From positions 88,264 to 152,263 of the forward strand of contig NZ_CANMWS010000014.1 in assembly GCF_947501665.1 (NCBI RefSeq): a stretch of DNA of 64,000 bases, given 5' to 3'. Each line of letters starts with the position of its first letter. Within the stretch, counting starts at the first letter, position 1. A model generated the notes under the pieces. The model searched no databases, was not told where the DNA came from, and saw only the letters and a list, made by a program, of their open reading frames with translations. The DNA is from an uncultured Shewanella sp. Lineage in GTDB: Bacteria > Pseudomonadota > Gammaproteobacteria > Enterobacterales > Shewanellaceae. Below are positions 48,829 through 56,880 of the stretch, piece after piece. Both the position numbers and the translations under genes were made by a program.

Positions 48829-50193
48829 ATGAAAAATATGAAGTTAATAGCAAGCGGTGTGAATAAACAGTTTTTATCTTCTCATTTACCCAAAATAGGA
48901 GATGAAGTCGATGGTGTATTGGCTGCTATTGCCTATGGTGATGATACCGATACTCTTTTAAAAAACTGTCTTGATCATAAATATCGGTTAGATATTTGGA
49001 TGCGTTATGATCATACCGTGCCTGTTCAACCACGGTTACTTACTCAGCTATTGAGAAATATTAATAACAACATATTTTGCCAATTGATACCGGACGTATT
49101 GCATTCGAAAATAATATGGTGGAAAGGCTATGGAGCGTACATTGGTTCGGCCAATTTAACGAATAGAGCATGGTGGACAAACATAGAAACAGGAATATTT
49201 TTTACGGAAGAAGAGCTTGTTGCTAACAACATCATTCCTCAGCTCGATGACTTTTTCAATGAATTAAGCAATTTAGAAGAAGCAATTCCACTTTCTCAGA
49301 GTATTATAGATGAGCAAAAAGATATTTTAGAATTACGAAATAAGGCTGGTTTAGAGGAAATCGAGAACAGGGCAAAGAAAACCAGAAAAGTTCCAATATT
49401 CAATGGAGTAAGTGATTACACAAAAGGTTCTATTGTTGATAAGAAAAAAGAACGGTTTAGACAAGAGTGGCAATCTACAATTACAACGATAGATAATATC
49501 GCATCCCAAATTAATGACTATCGTCCTAAATGGATTTCTGCTGATACTCCTACTTATTGGCAAGTAGATCAATTCTTACACGCCTACTATTACAATCAGG
49601 TTAGACAACAGAATAATACCTATCCATTCGAAAAATTTTACTCTTCCCATGAAAAAAATCCTAATTCAGCTTTAATGGATGCTCTAATATGGTGGAAGGC
49701 GAGTTCAGAAGCCCCTTCTAATGAAGATGACACTTTCAATTATAGTGCGCCAAAAATTCGTGAACTTCTGGCAAAAGACAAACTATTAACATTATTCTTA
49801 ACTGACATTGAAGAAATGTGCAGATGTACTCATGCAACTAAAGATCATTTAATAAAAATGTCTACGGCAACTTTAAGTCGCGCAGATACAAAAACACTAT
49901 CGCGTGAAGAACGAATACCATTATTTGCGAAATGGCTAATGGCTCAACGTAATAAAAAGGGCCAAGACATTCGCCAAATTTTATTTGATATTCTGTATAC
50001 GGGAAAACCTGAAAATATATGGGAACGTATTTACGCTGCAAGTATGACTGATGACCTTTGGATTCCTCATTATGGAATTAACTCAATTGCCGAAGTAGTC
50101 GGGTGGGCACAGCCTGAGACCACACCGCCTCGAAACGGTAGAACAAATAAATCTTTGAGAGCGCTTGGCTACCCAGTAAGAGTTAATTTTTAA
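48829..50193 (+). CDS. PLD-fold protein with one HKD motif
   Basis: 454 residues. One phospholipase-D-type motif: His92-Ser-Lys94 then GSANLTN (106-112) and Glu120. PLD proteins of this size with a single motif act as dimers and include nucleases (Nuc, BfiI-like) and defence components. Residues 140-454 carry no recognised domain but are charged and helical. Start may be the internal ATG at 48838, which has a slightly better ribosome context. The terminator hairpin abuts the start, an unusual arrangement. Nuclease function is inference. Confidence 0.78.
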   Translation: MKNMKLIASGVNKQFLSSHLPKIGDEVDGVLAAIAYGDDTDTLLKNCLDHKYRLDIWMRYDHTVPVQPRLLTQLLRNINNNIFCQLIPDVLHSKIIWWKGYGAYIGSANLTNRAWWTNIETGIFFTEEELVANNIIPQLDDFFNELSNLEEAIPLSQSIIDEQKDILELRNKAGLEEIENRAKKTRKVPIFNGVSDYTKGSIVDKKKERFRQEWQSTITTIDNIASQINDYRPKWISADTPTYWQVDQFLHAYYYNQVRQQNNTYPFEKFYSSHEKNPNSALMDALIWWKASSEAPSNEDDTFNYSAPKIRELLAKDKLLTLFLTDIEEMCRCTHATKDHLIKMSTATLSRADTKTLSREERIPLFAKWLMAQRNKKGQDIRQILFDILYTGKPENIWERIYAASMTDDLWIPHYGINSIAEVVGWAQPETTPPRNGRTNKSLRALGYPVRVNF

Positions 50194-50223
50194 AATGAGA
50201 CAAACTTAGTTTTGTCTCATTTT
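50192..50223. terminator. Terminator after the PLD-like gene
   Basis: 13-bp perfect stem (50192-50204 with 50211-50223), 6-nt loop, A- and T-rich outer ends, beginning at the stop codon. Works for the plus strand gene and possibly for minus transcripts. Confidence 0.85.
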
Positions 50224-50270
50224 AAGATGGTTTGTCTCAAATTTAAATATATCTCTACAACTGTGATGGA

Positions 50271-50325
50271 ACAATAAAGTCTGCCCGTAAGGACAAAAAA
50301 TGACAATAAAGTTTGCCCGTAAGGA
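50271..50325. repeat. Two 23-bp direct repeats, 32-bp period
   Basis: ACAATAAAGTYTGCCCGTAAGGA occurs at 50271-50293 and 50303-50325 with one mismatch (C/T). The region 50224-50416 has no credible ORF. Meaning unknown; could be protein-binding iterons or debris of a mobile element. Confidence 0.7.
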
Positions 50326-50416
50326 AGCAAGTAAACTAAAGCCACATTTAAATTACAATAGCGATTTTGTACCGCTCTATATATGACTAGGGGATCAGGC
50401 TTATCTTCCCTACAAC

Positions 50417-50444
50417 AAAAATACCGAGGTATCATTGATGCCTC
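50417..50444 (-). terminator. Candidate terminator of the effector/immunity array
   Basis: A 19-bp near-palindrome (50426-50444; one C-A mismatch as minus-strand RNA) followed on the minus strand by GGTATTTTT (50417-50421). It is placed 50 bases after the last gene of the array. Confidence 0.4.
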
Positions 50445-50495
50445 AATATTAATAATACAACCCCCCGAAGAAAAACCGCTTTAGGATTTTGTGAT

Positions 50496-51062
50496 TTACA
50501 GATAAAAATCTTCAGGTTTGTAGAAGGTAAACCCAGTTATATTATTGGTTTCAAAAGCCTGTTTAACCTTATCATGAGCAATAATTAAAGGCAGAAAACT
50601 GGTTAAGCGAAACACATATGGTAAAGGAATATCAGAAGTATCAATGAAAGATAAAGAATCGATGAGCATAATGTCGCCAGGTGAATTAAGTGTGATATCG
50701 GATTTATCATAATCCACAATGTCTGCATCACCAATGATGTTAATTAAATCATAATCCGTACAATCTTGATTACCATTGACCTCCTTCAAAAGTACTGGGA
50801 ATTGCTGAATATTATTAACCCCTATTTCTCGCAATGTTTCTGATACTCGTTTATTTGCAATCAACCCCGAAAAGCCAGCCGCTGTTAAATTATCAGTTAG
50901 ACAATGGAAATCTTCCTTTGGTGTAAATTCAATAACAGGAAATGATCTCGTTATGTTTTTCCCCTCATTACATTTTAAATGTAACTCATCGATTAGTGGC
51001 GGCACACCTGATAATCTTTTCTCTTCGACGCTTTTCCGTTCTGTAAACATAACCCAATACAT
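50496..51062 (-). CDS. Imm11-like (DUF1629) immunity protein
   Basis: 188 residues, cytoplasmic. The C-terminal pattern FLPLIIAHDKVKQAFETNNITGFTFYKPED is the characteristic end of Imm11/DUF1629 proteins, which neutralise diverse polymorphic toxins. It begins 3 bases after the Tdi-like gene, so it belongs to the same transcript, yet no further toxin lies next to it; it may be an orphan immunity gene. No ORF upstream was left unexplained. Confidence 0.7.
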   Translation of the reverse strand: MYWVMFTERKSVEEKRLSGVPPLIDELHLKCNEGKNITRSFPVIEFTPKEDFHCLTDNLTAAGFSGLIANKRVSETLREIGVNNIQQFPVLLKEVNGNQDCTDYDLINIIGDADIVDYDKSDITLNSPGDIMLIDSLSFIDTSDIPLPYVFRLTSFLPLIIAHDKVKQAFETNNITGFTFYKPEDFYL

Positions 51063-51065
51063 GGC

Positions 51066-51743
51066 TTATGCACCATGCTCTTTCATGGTTTGGCTAACTA
51101 AGGCTGCCATATCAATGATTTCCATATCGCCCATGTCGGCAATGAGGTTAAGGTGAGTAATTAAGTCCAACTTTTGGATATTAGCCAGCTTCTTTTGTCC
51201 CCCCATAAACAAATAAGGTGCAAAGCCGTAAACTTCGGTTTCTGTTAATGGCCCTAGAGTTTTCAGCGTGCGTTCAAATAATGGTTTATCATCTTCACCT
51301 TCTATATCAACGTCATGTATTTTCGTGTACGCAAAAAAACGTTCTATTTTTTTATCCGCCAGCCCTTTCTTTATTTCTTTTTTGCTATCTTGGGCTGTGG
51401 TTATCCAGTTTAAATAAGGAGAAACTTCTAGAGATGCCCCTGTTTTTTCTCCCCAGAGATATAATTCTCCCCAAGCACTGCGGGCGATGACATGATAAGT
51501 ATCGATATCGGGAAACAGAGTATCATCCAAAAATCGGTCTAAAATATCAACGTAATCGGCAGGGTTGGTGATCCAAAATAACCCCTCTTTAAAGCCTGAA
51601 AAACCGATTTTTCCCCAGTACTCCAGTAACCTGTCTGGCAGTACGTCGCGGTATTCTTCGATTTCTTCTGGTGTCGCGACCAGTTGGCTGGTCGGTTGGT
51701 CAAATTTTTCTAAAAAATATTCAAAATATTCATCAAATTGCAT
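51066..51743 (-). CDS. Tdi-like immunity protein (GAD-like + DUF1851)
   Basis: 225 residues. The N-terminal half is GAD-like (LPDRLLEYWGKIGFSGFKEG; AWGELYLWGEKTG) and the C-terminal half DUF1851-like (PLTETEVYGFAPYLFMGG). This pair is what the Agrobacterium Tdi1/Tdi2 immunity proteins have, partners of Tde DNases with Ntox15 domains. It starts 3 bases after the Ntox15 toxin gene, consistent with a toxin-immunity pair, and would act in the cytoplasm. Confidence 0.8.
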   Translation of the reverse strand: MQFDEYFEYFLEKFDQPTSQLVATPEEIEEYRDVLPDRLLEYWGKIGFSGFKEGLFWITNPADYVDILDRFLDDTLFPDIDTYHVIARSAWGELYLWGEKTGASLEVSPYLNWITTAQDSKKEIKKGLADKKIERFFAYTKIHDVDIEGEDDKPLFERTLKTLGPLTETEVYGFAPYLFMGGQKKLANIQKLDLITHLNLIADMGDMEIIDMAALVSQTMKEHGA

Positions 51744-51746
51744 TAG

Positions 51747-52529
51747 TTATTTCCTTACCTGACAGCGGCTTAATTGTATGTTTAATTTGGCATCACGACC
51801 ATATTTTTGTTTAGCGAGCTCGACTTGTTCATCCATTAATTGCACACGCGTTTTATCGGTTCGATCATATTGTTCTGAATTAGGTTTTCGGTTCCACTGT
51901 GGGCCTATTGATGAATTCACTCGTTTATTGCCCATGCGTTCGACTTTATCATTACCGCCTGCAATCATGTCAGGATCATGCAATGCGGCTAAATCTTTCA
52001 TGATTTCTTCAGTTCTTTTATTGGCTTTTATTTCTATTTCCTTAGGAGATAATTCAATGTTTGGATTATTTTCATAAGATTCCTCTAAAGACTTTGACAG
52101 TTTACTTTTGAAGCTTTTTCTAAAATCTTTTTGTGCCGAACCAGTGCCTTTTCGCTTCATTTCCTTGTAACGATCTCGATTGTCAATGTACTCACCAATG
52201 CTTAAATCATTGAGGCCGTTCTGTTGATGCTGTAATTGACGAGCATAGTGTTGTTCCAATTTTTTAGGATCATCTTTAAATTTATTTTTAATGTTCTTGC
52301 TGGGTTCAAAGCAGGGAGCTTTAAAGGGTTTCATGCGTGTTAGCAACGGATGGACATTCGAACCATCATTTCCCTTATCACTATTCCCCGTCGCAGGTGC
52401 CTTCTCTTTCAAAGGCGTCACAAAGGTACGAGTATTGAGATCCGCTTGATGGTTAGGGATGGACGGATCTTTTTTGTATAGCTGTTTTTTGGGGTTGTTG
52501 TTACGCACCACTTTTAGAGCGTCTTTCAT
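51747..52529 (-). CDS. Ntox15 (Tde-like) DNase toxin, probably 5'-truncated
   Basis: 260 residues. Ntox15 features in order: PCFEPSKN (72-79), YARQLQHQQNGLNDLSIGEY (95-114), the catalytic HxxD as His184-x-x-Asp187 in ALHDPDMIAGG, and RVNSSIGPQW (203-212). A 48-residue basic tail follows, longer than usual. No PAAR, VgrG or Rhs part is present; the first 70 residues are linker-like. Immediately upstream another frame continues the same style of protein (see pseudogene entry), so the native gene was probably longer. Paired with the Tdi-like gene. DNase activity is inferred from Tde homologues. Confidence 0.8.
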   Translation of the reverse strand: MKDALKVVRNNNPKKQLYKKDPSIPNHQADLNTRTFVTPLKEKAPATGNSDKGNDGSNVHPLLTRMKPFKAPCFEPSKNIKNKFKDDPKKLEQHYARQLQHQQNGLNDLSIGEYIDNRDRYKEMKRKGTGSAQKDFRKSFKSKLSKSLEESYENNPNIELSPKEIEIKANKRTEEIMKDLAALHDPDMIAGGNDKVERMGNKRVNSSIGPQWNRKPNSEQYDRTDKTRVQLMDEQVELAKQKYGRDAKLNIQLSRCQVRK

Positions 52530-52629
52530 CTCGCCTAGGACTTCAACGGTTTCCTCTCCCTTTCTCTACAAAAAGTTTGCCAGCCTTGCGGCCGTTAGCG
52601 GCCAGCATGAATGAGGCCGAATGTGATTA
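52530..52629 (-). pseudogene. Frameshifted 5' extension of the Ntox15 gene
   Basis: The minus strand frame opening after a stop near 52629, with an ATG at 52608, reads FMLAANGRKAGKLFVEKG; dropping one base from the GGG at 52558-52560 joins it to EETVEVLGEMKDALKVV, the start of the annotated Ntox15 ORF, without a stop. Translation in the two frames without the correction ends at TGA or TAG. This suggests a one-base insertion in a G tract, either real decay or a sequencing error. Confidence 0.5.
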
Positions 52630-52684
52630 GATGTGTACAGTATTATGAGTTCATTAGGTGGAGGCTAAAACTGCCCCTATGATG

Positions 52685-52708
52685 CCAAGGCACTTGATAA
52701 TGCCTTGG
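52685..52708. other. Hairpin after the periplasmic immunity gene
   Basis: 8-bp perfect stem CCAAGGCA/TGCCTTGG with an 8-nt loop, 27 bases after the stop at 52736 on the minus strand. No T tract, so a pause or processing site is as likely as termination. Confidence 0.5.
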
Positions 52709-52735
52709 TGAATTAAAGAAGAAAGAAATTAAGTG

Positions 52736-53119
52736 TTAATGACCTGTAGGCTTGCAATTTATTTCATTAGCAAAGGCTTTTATTTTACATTGTTGTTCAT
52801 TCCAAGGTGCAGCAATCGTAAAACTAACACTAACAGGGGATACATATAGATCAGTTACATAAATAGTCGGGCTATCTTTCTCAAGGTTCAGTCCTGATTC
52901 TCCCATTTGACAGTATCGCTTTGATTTTCCATCAGGGAAAACTTGTACTGTAATGCAAGGGTCATTCTTCAATACGTAGGCAATAATATCTTCTTTTTTA
53001 GATTTATAGTCATAGTTAGATTGATAATAAACAATATTATTTATAGTTAAAGCGTCATTAGCGAAAGCTGAATGTGTGACAAATATACATACTAAAAAAC
53101 TTATTATAATTTTAACCAT
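52736..53119 (-). CDS. Small periplasmic protein, probable immunity to the lysozyme-like effector
   Basis: 127 residues. Signal peptide MVKIIISFLVCIFVTHSAFA, cleavage probably after residue 20. Four Cys in the mature part (NDPCIT, RYCQMG, QQCKIK, INCKPT) could make two disulfides. It overlaps the 3' end of the effector gene by 16 bases, the usual arrangement of an effector-immunity pair; a periplasmic location suits protection against a peptidoglycan hydrolase. No family name recognised. Confidence 0.75.
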   Translation of the reverse strand: MVKIIISFLVCIFVTHSAFANDALTINNIVYYQSNYDYKSKKEDIIAYVLKNDPCITVQVFPDGKSKRYCQMGESGLNLEKDSPTIYVTDLYVSPVSVSFTIAAPWNEQQCKIKAFANEINCKPTGH

Positions 53120-55185
53120 TTCACTCGTTCCATTATTCTATTTTTATCGACACCATAGATATTGTTCCACTTCTCTTTATTATCCATTATGTCAATGAAG
53201 TTAGTTAAATTTCCTGTAACACCACTCTTTTGATCAGCTTCTAATGCAGGTATAAACCAAGCACGAGTAGAGCCACGTTTATCGCCTGTTCCTGTATTAT
53301 CACCACGATAAGTCATATCAACGAGTACTTCTTTGACATTATTCGGTAATTTCTCCCAATCAACAATACCAACTTCCCTTTTTACATCCGATTTTGTGAG
53401 TAAGTATTTTGTTTTCTCCTCGTAATCTCCATATATGGCCATAAATAGATGATGTTGTTGTTTTCGGGTCAAAGTGAGCTTGTCTTTGCTGATTAAACCC
53501 TGATATTTCTTGTAGTGAGCAATAAGTGCCTTATCATCTGCTTTTTCTCTGGCTATATGAGCGTCTTTAGCCGCTCCTGTTAATCCTTCCCCTGTTTTAT
53601 TTGATCCGCCTTTCATGCCAGCAGATGCCTTAAGAAAGTCCAATAATTCTGGTGCAATAGGGCGACAATCTTTAGCCACTTTATCAAATAATTCTTGCAC
53701 TTCTTTAGCGCTTCTTGAGCCGACATCTAACCCTCTACCAATGGTTATACCCGATGCTCCAATTACTGTATCGCCTGAATGAGGTAAATGAGCTGTACGG
53801 GAAAAATAAATATTACCATCGATGTCATTGCCTTCAACGCCAAAGGTAAGTTGCCCTTTAGGCACTTTAAGCCATTTAAGATCCATTTCATCATCTTCCC
53901 CCGTATGCACCGCCAAATACACAGGCTTGAGCTTTAACTCCGTTGGAAAGTTCACTATGGCCTCGATATTCGGCTCAACGATATTGTTCGCCTCCACTTC
54001 CGTTTGGGGTTGTGCTTTCAAATTCCATAAGGCGTCATTGGTGGCTTCATCTAAAGTCGATGCGGGCAAATTGCTCTTATTAGCAGTCTCTTCACCTGCT
54101 TCGCTAACTTGAGGCTGCCAATGAAGGCTCAGCTCTTCTGTTAAATCGGCGCGAATACCGTCACCATCAATGACTGCCTGAACAACTTTGACTTTATCGG
54201 AATAGACTTGTTTATCATCGGTATGTACAGCCTTTAAAACAGGCTGATTGCGATCAAGATTATTGTCATTTTTCAGCGCTTGCTCTGACGGCAATTCATA
54301 ATAGAACTTTACCCGAGTGTCAGCCTCTTTTAGCACTGGAAAATCGAAATCTTCGTACTGCGCACCACCTGTATTTTTAGCCCACTGTGCCAACAGTTGG
54401 GTATAAGACGTAAAACGGCTCACCGCTTTACCAGAGAATGACCACTCACCTCTATCATTCTCTTGCGTATCTGCCCGTTTAAGCAATAAGGTTTGATTTT
54501 CATACACATTATTTTCTTCTGTGGCATTTGAAGACACGCTATTGACACTATTTGATGTCAGACTAAACAAGCTCAATACACCAAAGTTTTTCGCCGACTC
54601 AACTTCTGTGCGCATATCGGAGACGTGTTTACCCAATACAATTGACTTAGCAAACACCTTATTGCCATAAGCTGGTAAGTAAAATTTGGCAAATTTATCA
54701 GGCCCCGTCTGCTTAGGGGGATCATCATCAATCACAGGTTCCTGTGTACGCTTTTTCATGGGCGCAGGAGGATGCAGGTTATCCGATGAGGGGCTTTTGT
54801 ACGGATTGCCGCCAATAGCGATCATGCCACCTGCAGTGCCTAAGCGGGTATCGATGGCTTTAATCACGTCCTTTGGATAGTCATTATTGATGGCAGGATT
54901 CACTCGCCTGATCTGCACAGGCTTAAGGCTGTGAAGAATGACCTTTAGTCTATCTTCCATGCTGAGTTCGGTATCAGCGAACCCCATAATGAACATAGGT
55001 TTTGTGGGTTTATCGGCCAGTAAAAGCTTTTCACCGCGAGTGAGGGCGGTTTTAAGACTGGATAGTGACTCGCCTGTGGCAAGGTAAGCCTTTAATTCAT
55101 TATCTTTAAGATGAGTAAAATCCGTTTCAATGCTTAACGCTTCATGCTCCATCAATTGATGAAGTTGCACTACCTTCCCTGACAT
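53104..55185 (-). CDS. Large T6SS-type effector with C-terminal pesticin/lysozyme-like domain
   Basis: 693 residues, no signal peptide. AGGGAG precedes the ATG. Residues about 448-693 look like a T4-lysozyme/pesticin fold: candidate catalytic Glu451, the strand SGITIGRGLDVGSR (478-491) with Thr481 and Asp487, and later LVDMTYRGDN (621-630). The first 440 residues contain an acidic-proline linker (TQEPVIDDDPPKQTGPD) and no recognised PAAR, VgrG or MIX motif, so how it is loaded is unclear. A muramidase role is inferred; T6SS delivery is inferred from the array, as no T6SS gene is in the window. Confidence 0.72.
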   Translation of the reverse strand: MSGKVVQLHQLMEHEALSIETDFTHLKDNELKAYLATGESLSSLKTALTRGEKLLLADKPTKPMFIMGFADTELSMEDRLKVILHSLKPVQIRRVNPAINNDYPKDVIKAIDTRLGTAGGMIAIGGNPYKSPSSDNLHPPAPMKKRTQEPVIDDDPPKQTGPDKFAKFYLPAYGNKVFAKSIVLGKHVSDMRTEVESAKNFGVLSLFSLTSNSVNSVSSNATEENNVYENQTLLLKRADTQENDRGEWSFSGKAVSRFTSYTQLLAQWAKNTGGAQYEDFDFPVLKEADTRVKFYYELPSEQALKNDNNLDRNQPVLKAVHTDDKQVYSDKVKVVQAVIDGDGIRADLTEELSLHWQPQVSEAGEETANKSNLPASTLDEATNDALWNLKAQPQTEVEANNIVEPNIEAIVNFPTELKLKPVYLAVHTGEDDEMDLKWLKVPKGQLTFGVEGNDIDGNIYFSRTAHLPHSGDTVIGASGITIGRGLDVGSRSAKEVQELFDKVAKDCRPIAPELLDFLKASAGMKGGSNKTGEGLTGAAKDAHIAREKADDKALIAHYKKYQGLISKDKLTLTRKQQHHLFMAIYGDYEEKTKYLLTKSDVKREVGIVDWEKLPNNVKEVLVDMTYRGDNTGTGDKRGSTRAWFIPALEADQKSGVTGNLTNFIDIMDNKEKWNNIYGVDKNRIMERVKWLKL

Positions 55186-55557
55186 ACTGCTCCCTAATTC
55201 CCTTATTAAAGCACGCCTACTTCATGCCCTGCTTACTTAATCAAGATCACTTCGCGCATCCTTTCCCTAAGGGCGATAATTTACCACAATTGATTAATAA
55301 TAAAAGGGATTTTTTGTCCTATTTACAGATCGTTCTATTCGAATCTAAATAAGAAAATTAATAAATACAGTGCTAGCATGCAGCTCAGATACTACACAAT
55401 GAGTTATTGTTGTGTGTCGCAGATGTCTCTACACAAAAGCCTGCGGCAGACAATCGATACCCATGAAGATTCCACTAACAACACACTTAATCAATACCAC
55501 CATCACACATAAAAATGTCATCAGTTTTCATTTGATACTTTTTTGTCAAACACAAAG
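55186..55557. other. Gap between the effector array and the YhiN-type gene
   Basis: 372 AT-rich bases without a credible ORF. It should contain the promoter of the effector array (minus strand), but no pair of boxes stands out. It marks the right edge of the accessory region. Confidence 0.4.
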
Positions 55558-56799
55558 CTAGCAAACCTCTCCTGCCGCATAACCGCTAGACCAAGCCCAC
55601 TGGAAGTTATAGCCTCCTAGCCAGCCGCTCACATCGACGACTTCACCAATAAAGTACAAGCCTTTTTGGGCTTTGACTTCCATGGTTTTAGACGAGAGTG
55701 CGTCAGTATCGACACCGCCTAAGGTCACCTCAGCAGTACGGTAGCCTTCGGTGCCATTGGGGAAAACAGTCCACTGAGTAAAGTAGTTAAGTAAAAAAGC
55801 TTGCTCGGCTTTACTGAGCTGATTAATGCTCTTTGCCCCTATAAGGCCTCTTTGGCTTTTATCTGATGTCTGAGCACCTTTCCCGCCCATTCCATCTAAC
55901 TCTCCTAGTTCTAGCAGTCGCTCAACAAAGCGTTTGGGGAAAATGCGGCATAAGGCATTTTTTAATGACAGCTTAGGTGACTCTTTAACGGTATCACTAA
56001 GCCAAGTCATGAAATCAAGCTCAGGCAGCAAATTGAAACGCACCGCTTGACCCGGTTGCCAGTAAGAGGATATTTGCAACACCGATGGTCCGCTTAAACC
56101 TCTATGGGTAAACAGCAAGGCTTCTTTAAAGCTTTTACCGCACTCAGCTGTTGCAATGACAGGTAATGCGATTCCCGATAAACACTCAAACTTGGCTTTA
56201 TCAGCCACTTGCAGTGTAAAGGGGACTAATGCCGCCGAGGTGGGCAATACGGGTACCTTAAACTGCTCAGCCACTTGATAACCAAAAGGCGTTGCGCCCA
56301 ATTTTGGCATGGATAAACCGCCGGTAGCGATAACTAGCGACTCACAGGTATATTGTCCTTGGGATGTATCCAGCTGATACCCCGATGACGTCGGCTCAAT
56401 TGACAAGACATCGGTGCGAAGCGCAGTATTCACCTCCGCCCATTCGCATTCTGTTTTCAGCATTTCTACAATTTGTTTCGCGCTGTCATCGCAAAACAAC
56501 TGACCTAAGGTTTTCTCGTGATAGTCGATCCCGTGGCGCTCTACCATGGCGATAAAGTCCCACTGGGTATAACGGGCTAACGCGGATTTACAAAAATGCG
56601 GGTTTTGACATAAATACGCCGTCGGCTCGATACCTAAGTTAGTAAAATTACAGCGGCCACCACCACTGATCAATATTTTACGACCAAGTTGTTTAGCATT
56701 ATCGAGAAGCAATACATTACGACCTCTATAGCCTGCCGTTAATGCGCACATGAGTCCAGCAGCACCTGCACCTATTACTACCACATCTTGATGTTTCAC
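55558..56799 (-). CDS. NAD(P)/FAD-dependent oxidoreductase, YhiN/HI0933 family
   Basis: 413 residues. Dinucleotide motif VVVIGAGAAGLMCAL at 6-20, LGRKILISGGGRCNFTN (42-58) and the C-terminal GGYNFQWAWSSGYAAG are the marks of this flavoprotein family. The biochemical role is not established. Separated from gpsA by a terminator, so it is its own unit. Confidence 0.9.
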   Translation of the reverse strand: MKHQDVVVIGAGAAGLMCALTAGYRGRNVLLLDNAKQLGRKILISGGGRCNFTNLGIEPTAYLCQNPHFCKSALARYTQWDFIAMVERHGIDYHEKTLGQLFCDDSAKQIVEMLKTECEWAEVNTALRTDVLSIEPTSSGYQLDTSQGQYTCESLVIATGGLSMPKLGATPFGYQVAEQFKVPVLPTSAALVPFTLQVADKAKFECLSGIALPVIATAECGKSFKEALLFTHRGLSGPSVLQISSYWQPGQAVRFNLLPELDFMTWLSDTVKESPKLSLKNALCRIFPKRFVERLLELGELDGMGGKGAQTSDKSQRGLIGAKSINQLSKAEQAFLLNYFTQWTVFPNGTEGYRTAEVTLGGVDTDALSSKTMEVKAQKGLYFIGEVVDVSGWLGGYNFQWAWSSGYAAGEVC

Positions 56800-56823
56800 T
56801 TAAACCTTGCCCAACTTTGTCAT

Positions 56824-56851
56824 AAAAAAGGATGCTATTGTAGCATCCTTT
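56824..56851 (-). terminator. gpsA terminator
   Basis: Minus strand 11-bp perfect stem AAAGGATGCTA/TAGCATCCTTT (56841-56851 with 56827-56837), 3-nt loop, T6 (56824-56829). Confidence 0.88.
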
Positions 56852-56880
56852 AATCTCTCTTCACGCATTCAAATCTTAAA

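Noticed and set aside
50217..50435. 72-residue minus-strand ORF
   Set aside because: Overlaps the terminator and direct repeats, Cys/Tyr-rich composition typical of chance frames; no start context.
53104..55185. Large effector as a phage endolysin or prophage remnant
   Set aside because: No phage structural, integrase or lysis genes nearby; the overlapping signal-peptide gene fits effector-immunity better.
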